From positions 1,364,001-1,428,000 of the forward strand of contig NZ_AP024895.1 of NCBI RefSeq assembly GCF_024347055.1: a DNA stretch of 64,000 bases. The letters are read 5' to 3'. Made by a program: the position numbers and the translations under genes. Shown piece by piece: positions 43,587-53,527 of the stretch (its first letter is position 1; every line of letters starts with the position of its first letter). This DNA is from Vibrio porteresiae DSM 19223 (lineage in GTDB: Bacteria > Pseudomonadota > Gammaproteobacteria > Enterobacterales > Vibrionaceae). Under the pieces are notes generated by a model that made no database searches, had not been told where the DNA came from, and saw only the letters and a list, made by a program, of their open reading frames with translations.

Positions 43587-44405
43587 TTATTTCTGCGGTT
43601 GAGTCGCTGGTGCTACGCTGCTGTCTGCATGTGATGCTTCGTAGCCGGTTACCCAGTCGCGCAGTACTTGCCAAATATGCCCCATAGTCTCGTGCCAATA
43701 GCGCTCGGTTTGCTCTAAATAACGTGCTTTGGGTGCGTATTTTTCCCAAGGCTGATAAATGTTCTTTTGCGCTAAATAGTTGGTTGGAGCCGGAATTGGC
43801 GCTAACCCGGCAGAACGAAATTCGTATAACGCTCGCTCCATGTGCGAGGCAGACGTAACTAGCACTAGCTTTTTCTGTTGCACAAAGGCTGCTGCTTGAC
43901 GCGCTTCTTCCCAGGTGTCTTTCGCTGTTTCCAGCAAAATGATTTCTGATTTGGGCACACCAAGCGCTAAAGCGACCTGGGCAAGCATACGCGCATGACT
44001 AAACTCACTCCCCCCCGCGTAACCGGATAAGATCAATTTTGAACCAGGGTACATCCGCATAATTCGAATACCTTCGGTCAGGCGAACTAACGCAGTACGG
44101 CTCAATTCTGAGGTCGGCGGTATTTGGTCGTCAACGACATGACCACTGCCAAGCACCATGACATAGTCAATGGATTGATCGGTGGGTAAAAACACCGTGT
44201 ATTGACGCTCAAGTGGCATCAATAACCGGGATGAAACAGGTTGAAACGAAATCAAGAACAGTCCACATAACGAGAAGAGCACAATAAAGCAGCCACTCTT
44301 ACGTTTTGAAGTAAACATGATCAGTGATAAACCTATAAATCCGATGATCAGCAGTGCTGGCATAGGCATAAATAGGGAAGAAATGATTTTTTTCAGCTCA
44401 AACAT
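43587..44405 (-). CDS. elyC: Envelope biogenesis factor ElyC (DUF218)
   Basis: A 272-residue inner-membrane protein with two N-terminal membrane helices (about 8-62) and a periplasmic DUF218 domain (VMVLGSGHV about 82; LILSGYAGGSEFSHA; VLVTSASHMERA). ElyC (YcbC) is needed for peptidoglycan assembly at low temperature in E. coli. The ATG at 44405 gives the family N-terminus MFELKKIISSLF; the frame runs back to a GTG at 44432. In E. coli ycbC likewise precedes smtA(cmoM)-mukFEB, and that linkage is kept here in divergent orientation. Confidence 0.92.
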   Translation of the reverse strand: MFELKKIISSLFMPMPALLIIGFIGLSLIMFTSKRKSGCFIVLFSLCGLFLISFQPVSSRLLMPLERQYTVFLPTDQSIDYVMVLGSGHVVDDQIPPTSELSRTALVRLTEGIRIMRMYPGSKLILSGYAGGSEFSHARMLAQVALALGVPKSEIILLETAKDTWEEARQAAAFVQQKKLVLVTSASHMERALYEFRSAGLAPIPAPTNYLAQKNIYQPWEKYAPKARYLEQTERYWHETMGHIWQVLRDWVTGYEASHADSSVAPATQPQK

Positions 44406-44520
44406 ATACAAAATAGCCCGAAAAAACAGCACTTGAGAGTAAAAACAACGAAACCCTCTTTATTCCTGCCATTCCTATGACAGAATAGCGGTACGTTTCG
44501 TTATCATAACTCAAGCTGCC

Positions 44521-45300
44521 GTGACTAAAGATCGCAATTTCGACGATATTGCCCACAAATTTGCAAAAAACATCTATGGCTCAGACAAAGGTGAAATTCG
44601 CCAAGTCATTGTTTGGGAAGACATAGAGCAATTGTTAACTCATTTTGCTACCGCTGACAAGCCTTTGCATATTTTAGATGCTGGTGGCGGTTTAGCACAG
44701 ATGTCGCAAAAAATAGCCAAATTGGGGCATAAGGTGACGTTGTGTGATCTCTCTTCTGAAATGTTGCGTTTGGCCGAGTTGGATATTGAAAAAAACGGCC
44801 TGCTTGAGCAGTATCGGCTGGTCCATGCTCCGGTCCAAGAGATTCAAAACCACTTAAGTGAACCAGTCGATATTTTGCTGTTTCATGCCGTGATGGAGTG
44901 GTTGGAAGAACCTAGAGCTGCGCTGGAAAATTTGCTCAATCAAGTCAAACCGGGTGGCATGGTATCGATAATGTTCTATAACTATCACGGTTTGGTTTAC
45001 AAAAATGCCGTGTGTGGAAATATCCCTCATATTCTCAACGGGATGCCGCACAAAAAACGATTTAAATTACAGCCACAAAAAGGCTTGGTTCCAGAATCGG
45101 TCTATTCTTGGATAGAAGAGGCTGGATATGAAATTTGTGGCCGATCCGGAATTCGTTGTTTTAGTGATTACATTGGTAACATGACGAACATGGGCGAATT
45201 CAACCATGACGATGTATTGGCTTTAGAGCGGAAATTTTGCCGCCAAGAACCTTACCTCTCATTAGGCCGATACATCCATGTGTGGGCTAAGAAGCAATAA
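44521..45300 (+). CDS. cmoM: tRNA 5-carboxymethoxyuridine methyltransferase CmoM
   Basis: A 259-residue class I SAM methyltransferase, formerly SmtA. Motif I is ILDAGGGLAQMSQKIA (about 48), followed by VTLCDLSSEMLRLAE. It methylates cmo5U34 to mcmo5U34 in certain tRNAs, the step after CmoA and CmoB, both also in this window at 57-59 kb. The start is GTG. First gene of cmoM-mukF-mukE-mukB with only 14 bases to mukF. Confidence 0.93.
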   Translation: MTKDRNFDDIAHKFAKNIYGSDKGEIRQVIVWEDIEQLLTHFATADKPLHILDAGGGLAQMSQKIAKLGHKVTLCDLSSEMLRLAELDIEKNGLLEQYRLVHAPVQEIQNHLSEPVDILLFHAVMEWLEEPRAALENLLNQVKPGGMVSIMFYNYHGLVYKNAVCGNIPHILNGMPHKKRFKLQPQKGLVPESVYSWIEEAGYEICGRSGIRCFSDYIGNMTNMGEFNHDDVLALERKFCRQEPYLSLGRYIHVWAKKQ

Positions 45301-45314
45301 AAACAGGAAAACGA

Positions 45315-46652
45315 ATGAGTGAGTTGACTCATACTGCTGAAAAACAGCCAATCGATGAATTGGTTGGCTGGGTAAAACAGCATGATTTCTCACTGAACTT
45401 AACTTCTGAACGTCTGGCGTATTTAATCGCAATCTCCGTACTGAGTAGTGAACGTTTTGACGAAGAGTTAGGGGAAGGTGAGTTGCACGATGCATTTAAA
45501 ATAGTCACAAAGATGTTTGATAACACTGGCGAAGCATCGGCATTTCGCGCTAATAACGCGATCAATGAACTAGTCAGTCAAAGATTGATTCGCCGCTTTA
45601 CAAGCGAAGTCACGGAGGGCGCCAGCATTTATCGTCTCTCTCCTTTGGCGATTGGCATCACCGATTACTACGTGCGCCACAGACAGTTTTCAAAACTGAA
45701 GCTGTCGATTCAGCTGTCGATGGTCGCTGATGAAATGGCGAAAGCAGTCAATGCGGCGAAGCAGAGTGGCACCCCGAATGAATGGCGTAAGAATGTCTAC
45801 GGTGTGCTTAAGTACTCGGTTGGCGAGATCTTTGACCAAATCGATTTAAACCAGCGCGTGATGGATGAACAGCAGCACGCGGTGAAAGAGCAAATCGCAA
45901 AACTACTGAATCAAGATTGGCGTGATGCCATCAGTAGTTGTGAGGAGCTTCTCTCTGAAACGTCCAATACCCTAAAAGAGTTGCAAGATACTTTGCAAGC
46001 AGCAGGGGACGAATTGCAAACCCAAATCCTTGATATTCAAGAGACCGTTTACGGTGATGATGAACTTGAATTCATCGCGGAAACCTTATTTGGTTTGCAA
46101 ATGAAATTGGACCGTATCGTAAGCTGGGGGCAGCAGACGATCGATCTTTGGATCGGTTACGACCGCCATGTGCACAAGTTTATCCGTACTGCGATTGATA
46201 TGGATAAAAACCGCGCCTTTAGCCAACGGTTACGACAATCTGTCCACGATTTCTTTGACCATCCTTGGTACCTCACTTATGCCGATGCAGAGCGTCTTCG
46301 TGACCTGCGTGATGAAGCCTTGATTCTGCGCGATGAGGAAGTGACAGGTTCTGTACCAGATGAAGTCGAATATCAAGAATTTGAACGCATACATGATGAG
46401 TTAGCCGAACGAGTAGGTGACATGCTGCAGCAATACAAACAGCACAATCAACCTATCGACTTAGGCTTGGTGCTGCGCGATTACCTCGCCGAACATCCAC
46501 GCACTCATCATTTTGATTTAGCCCGAATTGTTGTTGATCAGGCGGTACGCCTGGGCTATTCAGAATCTGACTATCAAGCCATCCAGCCAGACTGGAAAGC
46601 GATCAATGAATTTGGGGCAAAGGTACAAGCAAATGTCATCGACCGATATTAA
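45315..46652 (+). CDS. mukF: Chromosome partition protein MukF (kleisin)
   Basis: A 445-residue kleisin that bridges the MukB heads. N-terminal winged-helix dimerisation domain (LAYLIAISVLSSERFDEELGEGEL), a long helical middle (about 120-330) and the C-terminal cap-binding domain. It forms the MukBEF condensin that organises the chromosome in gammaproteobacteria with Dam and SeqA. AGGAAAA precedes the ATG. Its end overlaps mukE by 20 bases. Confidence 0.96.
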   Translation: MSELTHTAEKQPIDELVGWVKQHDFSLNLTSERLAYLIAISVLSSERFDEELGEGELHDAFKIVTKMFDNTGEASAFRANNAINELVSQRLIRRFTSEVTEGASIYRLSPLAIGITDYYVRHRQFSKLKLSIQLSMVADEMAKAVNAAKQSGTPNEWRKNVYGVLKYSVGEIFDQIDLNQRVMDEQQHAVKEQIAKLLNQDWRDAISSCEELLSETSNTLKELQDTLQAAGDELQTQILDIQETVYGDDELEFIAETLFGLQMKLDRIVSWGQQTIDLWIGYDRHVHKFIRTAIDMDKNRAFSQRLRQSVHDFFDHPWYLTYADAERLRDLRDEALILRDEEVTGSVPDEVEYQEFERIHDELAERVGDMLQQYKQHNQPIDLGLVLRDYLAEHPRTHHFDLARIVVDQAVRLGYSESDYQAIQPDWKAINEFGAKVQANVIDRY

Positions 46653-47355
46653 TGAATTTATGCCAGTCAATCTGGCCAAAGCAATTGCCAACCCGCTTTT
46701 CCCTGAGTTGGACAGCTTACTGCGTGGCGGACGCCATATCGCCAGTGATGATATGGATAACCACGCGTTTCTTTGTGATTTTGAAAGCGAATTAGCGCTG
46801 TTTTACCAACGTTATAACACTGAGCTGATTCGTGCTCCGGAAGGCTTTTTCTATTTACGACCACGTTCAACCTCGCTGATTAACCGCAGCGTGTTGTCTG
46901 AACTGGACATGTTGGTTGGGAAAGTATTGTGCTTCTTATACTTAAGTCCTGAGCGTTTGGCACAAGAAGGCATCTTCTCTAACCAAGAGTTGTACGATGA
47001 ACTACTGCAACTCGCCGATGAACAAAAATTGATGAAGTTAGTGACGAATCGCGCCACGGGTTCCGATTTGGACCGTGAAAAGCTGTTCGAAAAAGTACGT
47101 ACTTCATTACGTCGTCTTCGCCGTCTTGGCATGATCATTCACGTAGGGGAAACCACCAAATTCCGCATCACTGAAGCGGTATTCCGTTTTGGTGCCGATG
47201 TGCGTGTAGGTGATGATATGCGTGACGCGCAACTTCGCTTGATTCGTGATGGTGAAGCTGTGGTGTATCACGAAGAGCCAGCTCAACCATCACTGCTTGA
47301 TGATCAAGATGAGCAAGATTACGACGAGCAAACAGAATTAGAAGGTGAAGCATGA
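46633..47355 (+). CDS. mukE: Chromosome partition protein MukE
   Basis: A 240-residue KITE protein with two winged-helix domains that binds MukF and is needed for MukBEF loading. The ATG at 46633 gives the family start MSSTDINEFMPVNLAKAI, with an AAAGG site before it; the longer frame to 46528 lies within mukF. Recognisable LRRLRRLGMIIHVGETTKFRI (about 150-170). The C-terminal tail is very acidic. Its stop overlaps the mukB start (ATGA). Confidence 0.95.
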   Translation: MSSTDINEFMPVNLAKAIANPLFPELDSLLRGGRHIASDDMDNHAFLCDFESELALFYQRYNTELIRAPEGFFYLRPRSTSLINRSVLSELDMLVGKVLCFLYLSPERLAQEGIFSNQELYDELLQLADEQKLMKLVTNRATGSDLDREKLFEKVRTSLRRLRRLGMIIHVGETTKFRITEAVFRFGADVRVGDDMRDAQLRLIRDGEAVVYHEEPAQPSLLDDQDEQDYDEQTELEGEA

Positions 47356-50300
47356 TTGAAAGAGGTAAGTATCAATCGCTGACCATGATCAACTGGAACG
47401 GCTTTTTTGCCCGTACTTTTGATATTGATAACTTAGTAACGACGTTGTCTGGTGGTAACGGTGCAGGTAAATCGACCACTATGGCGGCCTTTATCACAAC
47501 GTTGATTCCAGACCAAACTCTACTGCATTTTCGTAACACTACGGAAGCGGGCAGTTCACAAGCATCACGCGATAAAGGTTTGTACGGTAAATTGCAACCG
47601 GGTACCTGTTATGCCGCTCTTGATGTGGTGAACTCACGTAAACAGCGTTTGCTGTTTGTTGTGAAACTGCAACAAGTGGCTGGCCGCGACAAAAAAGTGG
47701 ATATCAAACCTTTTGTTATCCAAGGTCTGCCAAGTCATATCAAACCGACCGATGTCTTGATTGAAACCGTATCGGCTCATCAAGCTCGTGTTCGTCAGAT
47801 TAATGAAGTGAAAGATGCCGTTGCTGCAATTGAAGGAGCGAGTTATCGCACATTCAACTCGGTGGTGGATTATCACAGCCAAATGTTTGAATTTGGCGTT
47901 ATACCTAAGAAACTGCGTAACAGCAGCGACCGTTCAAAATTCTATCGTTTGATTGAAGCATCACTTTACGGTGGTATTTCCAGTGCGATCACCCGCTCTT
48001 TGCGTGACTACTTGTTGCCACAAAATGGCGGCGTGAAAAAAGCGTTCCAAGACATGGAATCGGCATTGCGTGAAAACCGTATGACGCTAGAAGCGATCAA
48101 AACGACGCAAGCTGACCGTGATCTGTTTAAGCATCTGATCACAGAATCAACCAATTACGTGGCGGCAGACTATATGCGTCATGCCAACGATCGCCGTAAC
48201 AAAGTTGACCAGACACTGTCACTGCGTTTGGAGCTGTTTGAAACACGTAATGCGCTGATTGAACACAACGACGTGTTGAACCGCGTGCAAGAAGAATTAG
48301 CTCAATTTGGCGATCAAGAAGGGGCACTTGAGCAAGATTATCAAGGTGCATCTGACCATCTGCAATTGGTGCAAAACGCACTGCGTCAACAAGAGAAAAT
48401 CGAACGCTATCAAGAAGATCTAGAAGAACTGAATATTCGTCTAGAAGAGCAAATGATGGTGGTCGAAGAGGCGCAAGAGCGTCTGTTGATGGCAGAAGAT
48501 CAAGCGACCGTTTCTGAAGAAGAAGTGGATAGCCTTAAATCGCAATTGGCTGACTACCAACAAGCGCTCGATGTGCAGCAAACGCGTGCCTTGCAATATC
48601 AGCAGGCGGTACAAGCGTTGGATAAAGCGCGTCAATTGCTGAGCAACGATGAGCTCACCATTGATGATGCAGTGACGACCGTTACCGAGCTGAAAAAAGC
48701 GCAAGAGAGTCAAACCTCGACCCTACTGGCACTAAAACACCGCTTAGATATGTCTTCTGCAGCGGCAGAGCAGTTTGAAAACGCCTTTGCTTTGATTCGC
48801 AGTATCAAGGGTGAAGTGGCTCGTGGCGAGGCTGCGCAAGTAGCTCGCGATGTGCTTAATCAAGCCCGTGACGCGGGTCATATTGTGACCAATGAGCAGC
48901 AATGGGTAGCACAGCAGCGTGAGTTGGCTCGTCAACAAGAGCAGCAGCAACAAGTTCGCCGCTTAATCGATGAGTATCAACAGCAGCATCATTTGGCGCT
49001 AACCGATGAAATAACGGTTGAGCAAGAGCGTGAGCGTCACAATGAACTGCTAGAACAGTTAGAAATAAGCTCTGAACAGTTGCGCGAAGAGCGCAGTGGC
49101 CTGCGTCAGCAAGAACAAGATTTGCAAAGTGATGCTACTCGCCTTGAATCGCAAGCGCCTGCTTGGATCAAAGCGAACGATGCCTTGGAAACCCTACGTG
49201 ACCAAAGTGGCGCGGAACTGGCTGACAGTCAGTCAGTGATGAGCCAAATGCAAATTGTGCTGGAAGAAGAGAAAGGTCTGTCACTGGCTAAAGATAAATT
49301 AGCGCACCGTCGCGATGAACTCGATAGTGAAATTGGCCGTTTAGCTTCTCCTGGTGGTTCGAATGATCCGCGCTTGAAAGGTCTTGCTGATTCATTAGGT
49401 GGTGTACTGTTATCGGAAATCTATGATGACATCACTATCGATGATGCCCCTTATTTCAGTGCAATGTATGGTCCGGCGCGTCACGCGATTGTGGTCTCTG
49501 ATCTTTCAGGTATCAAAGAACGTCTGATTGAACTTGATGATTGCCCAGAAGATTTGTACCTGATTGAAGGTGATGTGGATGCCTTTGATGACAGTTCATT
49601 TGATGCCGAAGAACTTGAAGGCGCAGTTTGCGTACAGTTCAATGCGCGCCAAATGCGTTACTCTCGTTTGCCAGAGATTCCACTGTTTGGTCGTGCTGCC
49701 CGTGAGCAGCGCTTAGAAAAGCTGCGCGATGAGCGTGAAGAGGTGGTTGAAGAGCATGCTAAGGCGGCCTTTGATGCACAAAAACTTCAGCGTTTGTATC
49801 ACGCTTTTAACCAGTTTGTGGCTGAGCACATTCAGGTCGCTTTCCAAGCTGACCCAGAGCAAGCACTGACTAAAGTACGTGAACGCCGTAACCAAGTGGC
49901 TCGCCAACTGGCTGAGTTGGATAACCGTGATCAACAGCAACGCACGCAACGTCAAATCAGTAAGCAAGCACTTAGCGCGCTAGAACGTATTGCACCAAAC
50001 ATGATGTTGGTGGAAGACGAAACTCTTGACGCACGTTTCGCTGAAATGAACGATAAATTGGCGCAGCTTGATGTGGCGAAAGCCTTTAATCACAAGCATG
50101 GTAAAGCGGTCCGTGAACTTGAACGTATCGTGACTTCACTGGACGCCGACCCCGAGCAGTTTGAAAACCTAGAGCAGGAATATCAAATCGCTGACCAAGC
50201 ATTGCAAACACTAAAAGCACAGATCTTTGCAGTGTCTGATTTGGTTGAACGTCGCCACTACTTTGCTTATTCCGACTCAGTGAGCTTACTCAGCCAGAGC

Positions 50301-51809
50301 AGCGAATTGAGTGAACAACTTAAAGCGAAGTTGGCGCAAGCGGAAGTACAACGTACACGCAGTCGTGAAGCGCTTAAGCAGGCGCAAAATCAGATGAACC
50401 AGTACAACCAAGTATTGGCTTCTTTGAAGAGTTCGCACCAGGCAAAATTGGAAACCGTTCAAGAGTTTAAGCTTGAATTACAAGACCTTGGCGTGCAAGC
50501 GGACGAGAGTGCCTTAGAGCGTGCTCAGTACCGTCGTAACGAGTTGCAAGAGCGTCTGCATGCGATGCGCAATCGTAAGAGCGAGTGCGAGCGCCTGATG
50601 ACGTCGACAGAGATGGAGATGAAATCTCTAGTTAAACGTCTGAAGAAACTAGAAAAAGATTATCGCGATCTGCGTACTTTCGTGGTGAATGCGAAAACCG
50701 GTTGGTGTTCTGTACTGCGTTTAGCGCGTGAAAATGACGTAGAACGTCGTCTGCATAAACGTGAATTGGCGTACCTATCTGCGGATGAACTGCGTTCAAT
50801 GTCGGATAAATCACTAGGTGCATTGCGTCTTGCGGTGGCTAACAATGAAGACTTACGTGACGCATTGCGTTTGTCTGAAGATAACGCCCATCCAGAACGT
50901 AAAGTTTTGTTCTATATCGCGGTTTACCAACATCTACGTGAACGTATTCGCCAAGACATCATTCGTACTGATGATCCTGTCGAAGCGATTGAAGAGATGG
51001 AAGTGGAGCTAGGTCGTTTAACCGAAGAACTGACACAACGTGAGAACCGTTTAGCCATCAGCTCTGAATCGGTCTCTAGCATCATTCGTAAAACCATTCA
51101 GCGTGAGCAAAACCGAATCCGGATGCTTAACCAAGGCCTATCGAATATCGCCTTTGGTCAGGTGAATGGGGTGCGTCTGAACGTTAAGGTGCGTGATAGC
51201 CACGAGACCTTGCTGTCGGGTCTGTCCGATCAACAAGATCAGCATCGTGATCTGTTTGAAAGTAGCCGTTATACCTTCTCTGAAGCGATGGCGAAATTGT
51301 TCCAACGAGTTAACCCACATATCGATATGGGACAACGTTCACCTCAGGTGTTGGGTGAAGAGCTGCTCGATTATCGTAACTACCTTGAACTTAGCATTGA
51401 GGTTAACCGTGGCTCGGATGGTTGGCTACAGGCAGAATCAGGAGCACTATCAACTGGTGAAGCCATTGGTACGGGTCAATCGATTCTGCTGATGGTGGTT
51501 CAAAGTTGGGAAGAAGAGTCGCGCCGTTTACGCAGTAAAGACATTGTTCCTTGTCGCTTGCTGTTCTTGGATGAAGCGGCTCGTTTGGATGGTAAGTCTA
51601 TTGCAACGCTATTTGAGCTGTGTGAACGCCTTGACATGCAATTGCTGATTGCCGCGCCAGAAAACATCAGCCCAGAGAAAGGCACCACCTACAAGCTGGT
51701 ACGTAAAGTGTTTAAAGACCATGAACACGTTCATGTCGTCGGCTTACGCGGTTTTGGTCAAGAGGCTAAAAGTAAAACACCAGAGCAGACCGTAGCAGAA
51801 GAGCTGTAG
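47352..51809 (+). CDS. mukB: Chromosome partition protein MukB (SMC-like)
   Basis: A 1485-residue SMC-family ATPase, matching the usual length. Walker A SGGNGAGKSTT (about 33-43), long coiled coils (about 250-640 and 790-1115), a small hinge (about 650-780) and the C-terminal head with signature STGEAIGTGQS (about 1365) and Walker B LLFLDEAARLDG (about 1403). It dimerises through the hinge and compacts DNA, also binding topoisomerase IV. Last gene of the operon. Confidence 0.98.
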   Translation: MIERGKYQSLTMINWNGFFARTFDIDNLVTTLSGGNGAGKSTTMAAFITTLIPDQTLLHFRNTTEAGSSQASRDKGLYGKLQPGTCYAALDVVNSRKQRLLFVVKLQQVAGRDKKVDIKPFVIQGLPSHIKPTDVLIETVSAHQARVRQINEVKDAVAAIEGASYRTFNSVVDYHSQMFEFGVIPKKLRNSSDRSKFYRLIEASLYGGISSAITRSLRDYLLPQNGGVKKAFQDMESALRENRMTLEAIKTTQADRDLFKHLITESTNYVAADYMRHANDRRNKVDQTLSLRLELFETRNALIEHNDVLNRVQEELAQFGDQEGALEQDYQGASDHLQLVQNALRQQEKIERYQEDLEELNIRLEEQMMVVEEAQERLLMAEDQATVSEEEVDSLKSQLADYQQALDVQQTRALQYQQAVQALDKARQLLSNDELTIDDAVTTVTELKKAQESQTSTLLALKHRLDMSSAAAEQFENAFALIRSIKGEVARGEAAQVARDVLNQARDAGHIVTNEQQWVAQQRELARQQEQQQQVRRLIDEYQQQHHLALTDEITVEQERERHNELLEQLEISSEQLREERSGLRQQEQDLQSDATRLESQAPAWIKANDALETLRDQSGAELADSQSVMSQMQIVLEEEKGLSLAKDKLAHRRDELDSEIGRLASPGGSNDPRLKGLADSLGGVLLSEIYDDITIDDAPYFSAMYGPARHAIVVSDLSGIKERLIELDDCPEDLYLIEGDVDAFDDSSFDAEELEGAVCVQFNARQMRYSRLPEIPLFGRAAREQRLEKLRDEREEVVEEHAKAAFDAQKLQRLYHAFNQFVAEHIQVAFQADPEQALTKVRERRNQVARQLAELDNRDQQQRTQRQISKQALSALERIAPNMMLVEDETLDARFAEMNDKLAQLDVAKAFNHKHGKAVRELERIVTSLDADPEQFENLEQEYQIADQALQTLKAQIFAVSDLVERRHYFAYSDSVSLLSQSSELSEQLKAKLAQAEVQRTRSREALKQAQNQMNQYNQVLASLKSSHQAKLETVQEFKLELQDLGVQADESALERAQYRRNELQERLHAMRNRKSECERLMTSTEMEMKSLVKRLKKLEKDYRDLRTFVVNAKTGWCSVLRLARENDVERRLHKRELAYLSADELRSMSDKSLGALRLAVANNEDLRDALRLSEDNAHPERKVLFYIAVYQHLRERIRQDIIRTDDPVEAIEEMEVELGRLTEELTQRENRLAISSESVSSIIRKTIQREQNRIRMLNQGLSNIAFGQVNGVRLNVKVRDSHETLLSGLSDQQDQHRDLFESSRYTFSEAMAKLFQRVNPHIDMGQRSPQVLGEELLDYRNYLELSIEVNRGSDGWLQAESGALSTGEAIGTGQSILLMVVQSWEEESRRLRSKDIVPCRLLFLDEAARLDGKSIATLFELCERLDMQLLIAAPENISPEKGTTYKLVRKVFKDHEHVHVVGLRGFGQEAKSKTPEQTVAEEL

Positions 51810-51833
51810 TCTGGTTTGATTATCTACTCAATG

Positions 51834-51859
51834 AAAGCGCCCTTCGGGGCGTTTTTTTT
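51834..51859 (+). terminator. Terminator of cmoM-mukFEB
   Basis: AAAGCGCCC-TTC-GGGGCGTTTTTTTT: stable stem with UUCG-like loop and eight T residues, 25 bases after the mukB stop. Confidence 0.92.
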
Positions 51860-51955
51860 GCGCCAAATCTAAAGTCTATGTAAAAGAAAGTCTTATACTC
51901 AACATGTTGTGTATTTTCGACATTTTGTCTATTTCGTTTTTCATAGGGTTCTATT

Positions 51956-52216
51956 ATGTATAAAGGTCTATTGATGGCAGCCTCTGTTGTGCTGCTGGCG
52001 GGTTGTTCTGGTGCTAATGTGACCAGCCAAGTTCGTGATTTTGATGCGACTAACGCCTCTAAGATGATTCGCTGCGTTACCGTTGGCACAGGTTCATCCT
52101 CAACTAACGACAAATTAGCGCAATACGATGGATGGAGTATGGTGTATGCGTCTGAGTACACAACAGACAATAAATCCACCACCGAGCTGACTATGTGCTT
52201 TGAGAAAAAAATGTAA
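51956..52216 (+). CDS. Small lipoprotein of unknown function
   Basis: An 86-residue protein with a lipoprotein signal peptide (LLMAASVVLLAGC, lipobox LAGC with Cys at 19). The mature part of about 68 residues has two further cysteines (about 41 and 82), which could form a disulfide. I recognise no family. It is flanked by the mukB terminator and a diguanylate cyclase gene and is probably transcribed alone. Confidence 0.75.
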   Translation: MYKGLLMAASVVLLAGCSGANVTSQVRDFDATNASKMIRCVTVGTGSSSTNDKLAQYDGWSMVYASEYTTDNKSTTELTMCFEKKM

Positions 52217-52406
52217 TAGCAAACCTCTCCCTGCCATTAATAGATTCAATATATTTCAACTCGTTAGTGGTGGGGAGAAACTCTGTAACTTCAGCGCGGT
52301 CTTCCAAACGAATCCCCCTTTCTTAATGAACTAGCTACCTTATCGATTGGCTGCTTCGCCATGTACTATTCTTAACTCATTATCAGTAATGCAGGTTTTT
52401 TCTTGT

Positions 52407-53429
52407 ATGTATACCCAGCCTAATCGTCGAGCTATTGATACACTGCAAGCTCTACGTAGCCAATTGGAGCGTCTGACTCAGTTGGCTGAAAGCTATCCTG
52501 AATTGGTTGCTGAGCAGCAACAGCTGCAACAATCGATTGATTCTTTAGAGACGTTGTGGAGCCATTACAATGAATTGGAGCAAGATTGGGAGTGGTTTTT
52601 TGAAAACTCTATCGATATGAAATGCATCGCGGGACTCGATGGGTATTTCAAACGAGTTAATCCAGCGATTTGTCGATTACTTGGTTTTACTGCCGAAGAA
52701 CTGACCTCTCAGCCGCTACTTAACTTTATTCACCCCGATGATGTAGAGAAAACCGCACGGGAACTGGAGAAGTTAGCGAACGGGAGAACCACGTTTCAAT
52801 TTGAAAATCGTTACCGTGATAAAGAGGGCAATTGGCACTGGATTTCCTGGTGTTGCCCTCCGTTTACCACCGATTCTCGCCAGCTCTATGCCATTGCACG
52901 GGACATTACCGAAGCGAAGAAAACGCAGCAAGAGCTGCTTTATCAAGCGATGCACGACCCGTTAACGGGGTTACGTAATCGAGCGTCACTTGAGTACGAT
53001 CTACAGCAGGCGATGATTCGCTGTGACGCGCAACCTTCGCTGTCAATTACAGTCATTGTGATTGATCTTAATGACTTTAAACAGGTGAATGACCGTTATG
53101 GACATCGCGCTGGGGATGTGGTGTTAACCGAAATGGCCAATCGCTTTAATCACATTAAACGCAAGAAAGATCTGGTGTTTCGTATTGGTGGGGATGAGTT
53201 TGTGTGGATTGCTGAGGGTAGCCACAAGCCTGCACAACCATCGATGCTAAAACGCATTGCCCAAGCGCTGGAAGAACCGATCAAATATGAAAAGCAAATG
53301 TTGAAACTCAGTGGGAGTATTGGTACTGCGGTTTACCCACACAGTGCGACGACACCATCGCAGTTAATTGAACAAGCTGACCAAGCGATGTACCAGATTA
53401 AAAAATCGCAAAAGCAAGCGGGCGGATGA
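52407..53429 (+). CDS. PAS-GGDEF diguanylate cyclase
   Basis: About 340 residues. An N-terminal coiled coil (1-50), a PAS sensor with PAC (about 60-175; LDGYFKRVNPAICRLLGF, YRDKEGNWHWISW), and a GGDEF domain (about 178-338) with intact RIGGDEFVW active site near residue 262 and an RKKD inhibitory I-site 5 residues before it. It should make c-di-GMP with product feedback. It is soluble, with no membrane segment. The open frame begins at 52347, but the ATG at 52407 starts the coiled coil. The tfoY riboswitch in this window responds to the product. Confidence 0.88.
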   Translation: MYTQPNRRAIDTLQALRSQLERLTQLAESYPELVAEQQQLQQSIDSLETLWSHYNELEQDWEWFFENSIDMKCIAGLDGYFKRVNPAICRLLGFTAEELTSQPLLNFIHPDDVEKTARELEKLANGRTTFQFENRYRDKEGNWHWISWCCPPFTTDSRQLYAIARDITEAKKTQQELLYQAMHDPLTGLRNRASLEYDLQQAMIRCDAQPSLSITVIVIDLNDFKQVNDRYGHRAGDVVLTEMANRFNHIKRKKDLVFRIGGDEFVWIAEGSHKPAQPSMLKRIAQALEEPIKYEKQMLKLSGSIGTAVYPHSATTPSQLIEQADQAMYQIKKSQKQAGG

Positions 53430-53457
53430 ACAGCAATAATGGTGATGAATTCAAATA

Positions 53458-53487
53458 ATAAAGCCAGTCTGACGACTGGCTTTATTG
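53458..53487. terminator. Bidirectional terminator after the diguanylate cyclase
   Basis: ATAAAGCCAGTC-TGAC-GACTGGCTTTAT: a perfect 12-bp stem with A/T flanks, between the convergent cyclase and ligase genes. Confidence 0.85.
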
Positions 53488-53527
53488 TTAGACCGATAAG
53501 CGGCTTGAAGCGCATGTGAACTGAGTC

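Noticed and set aside
43587..44405. elyC and the ydcF-like gene (62966-63598) as a recent duplication
   Set aside because: Both have DUF218 folds, but one has two membrane helices and their sequences differ widely; they belong to separate long-standing families.
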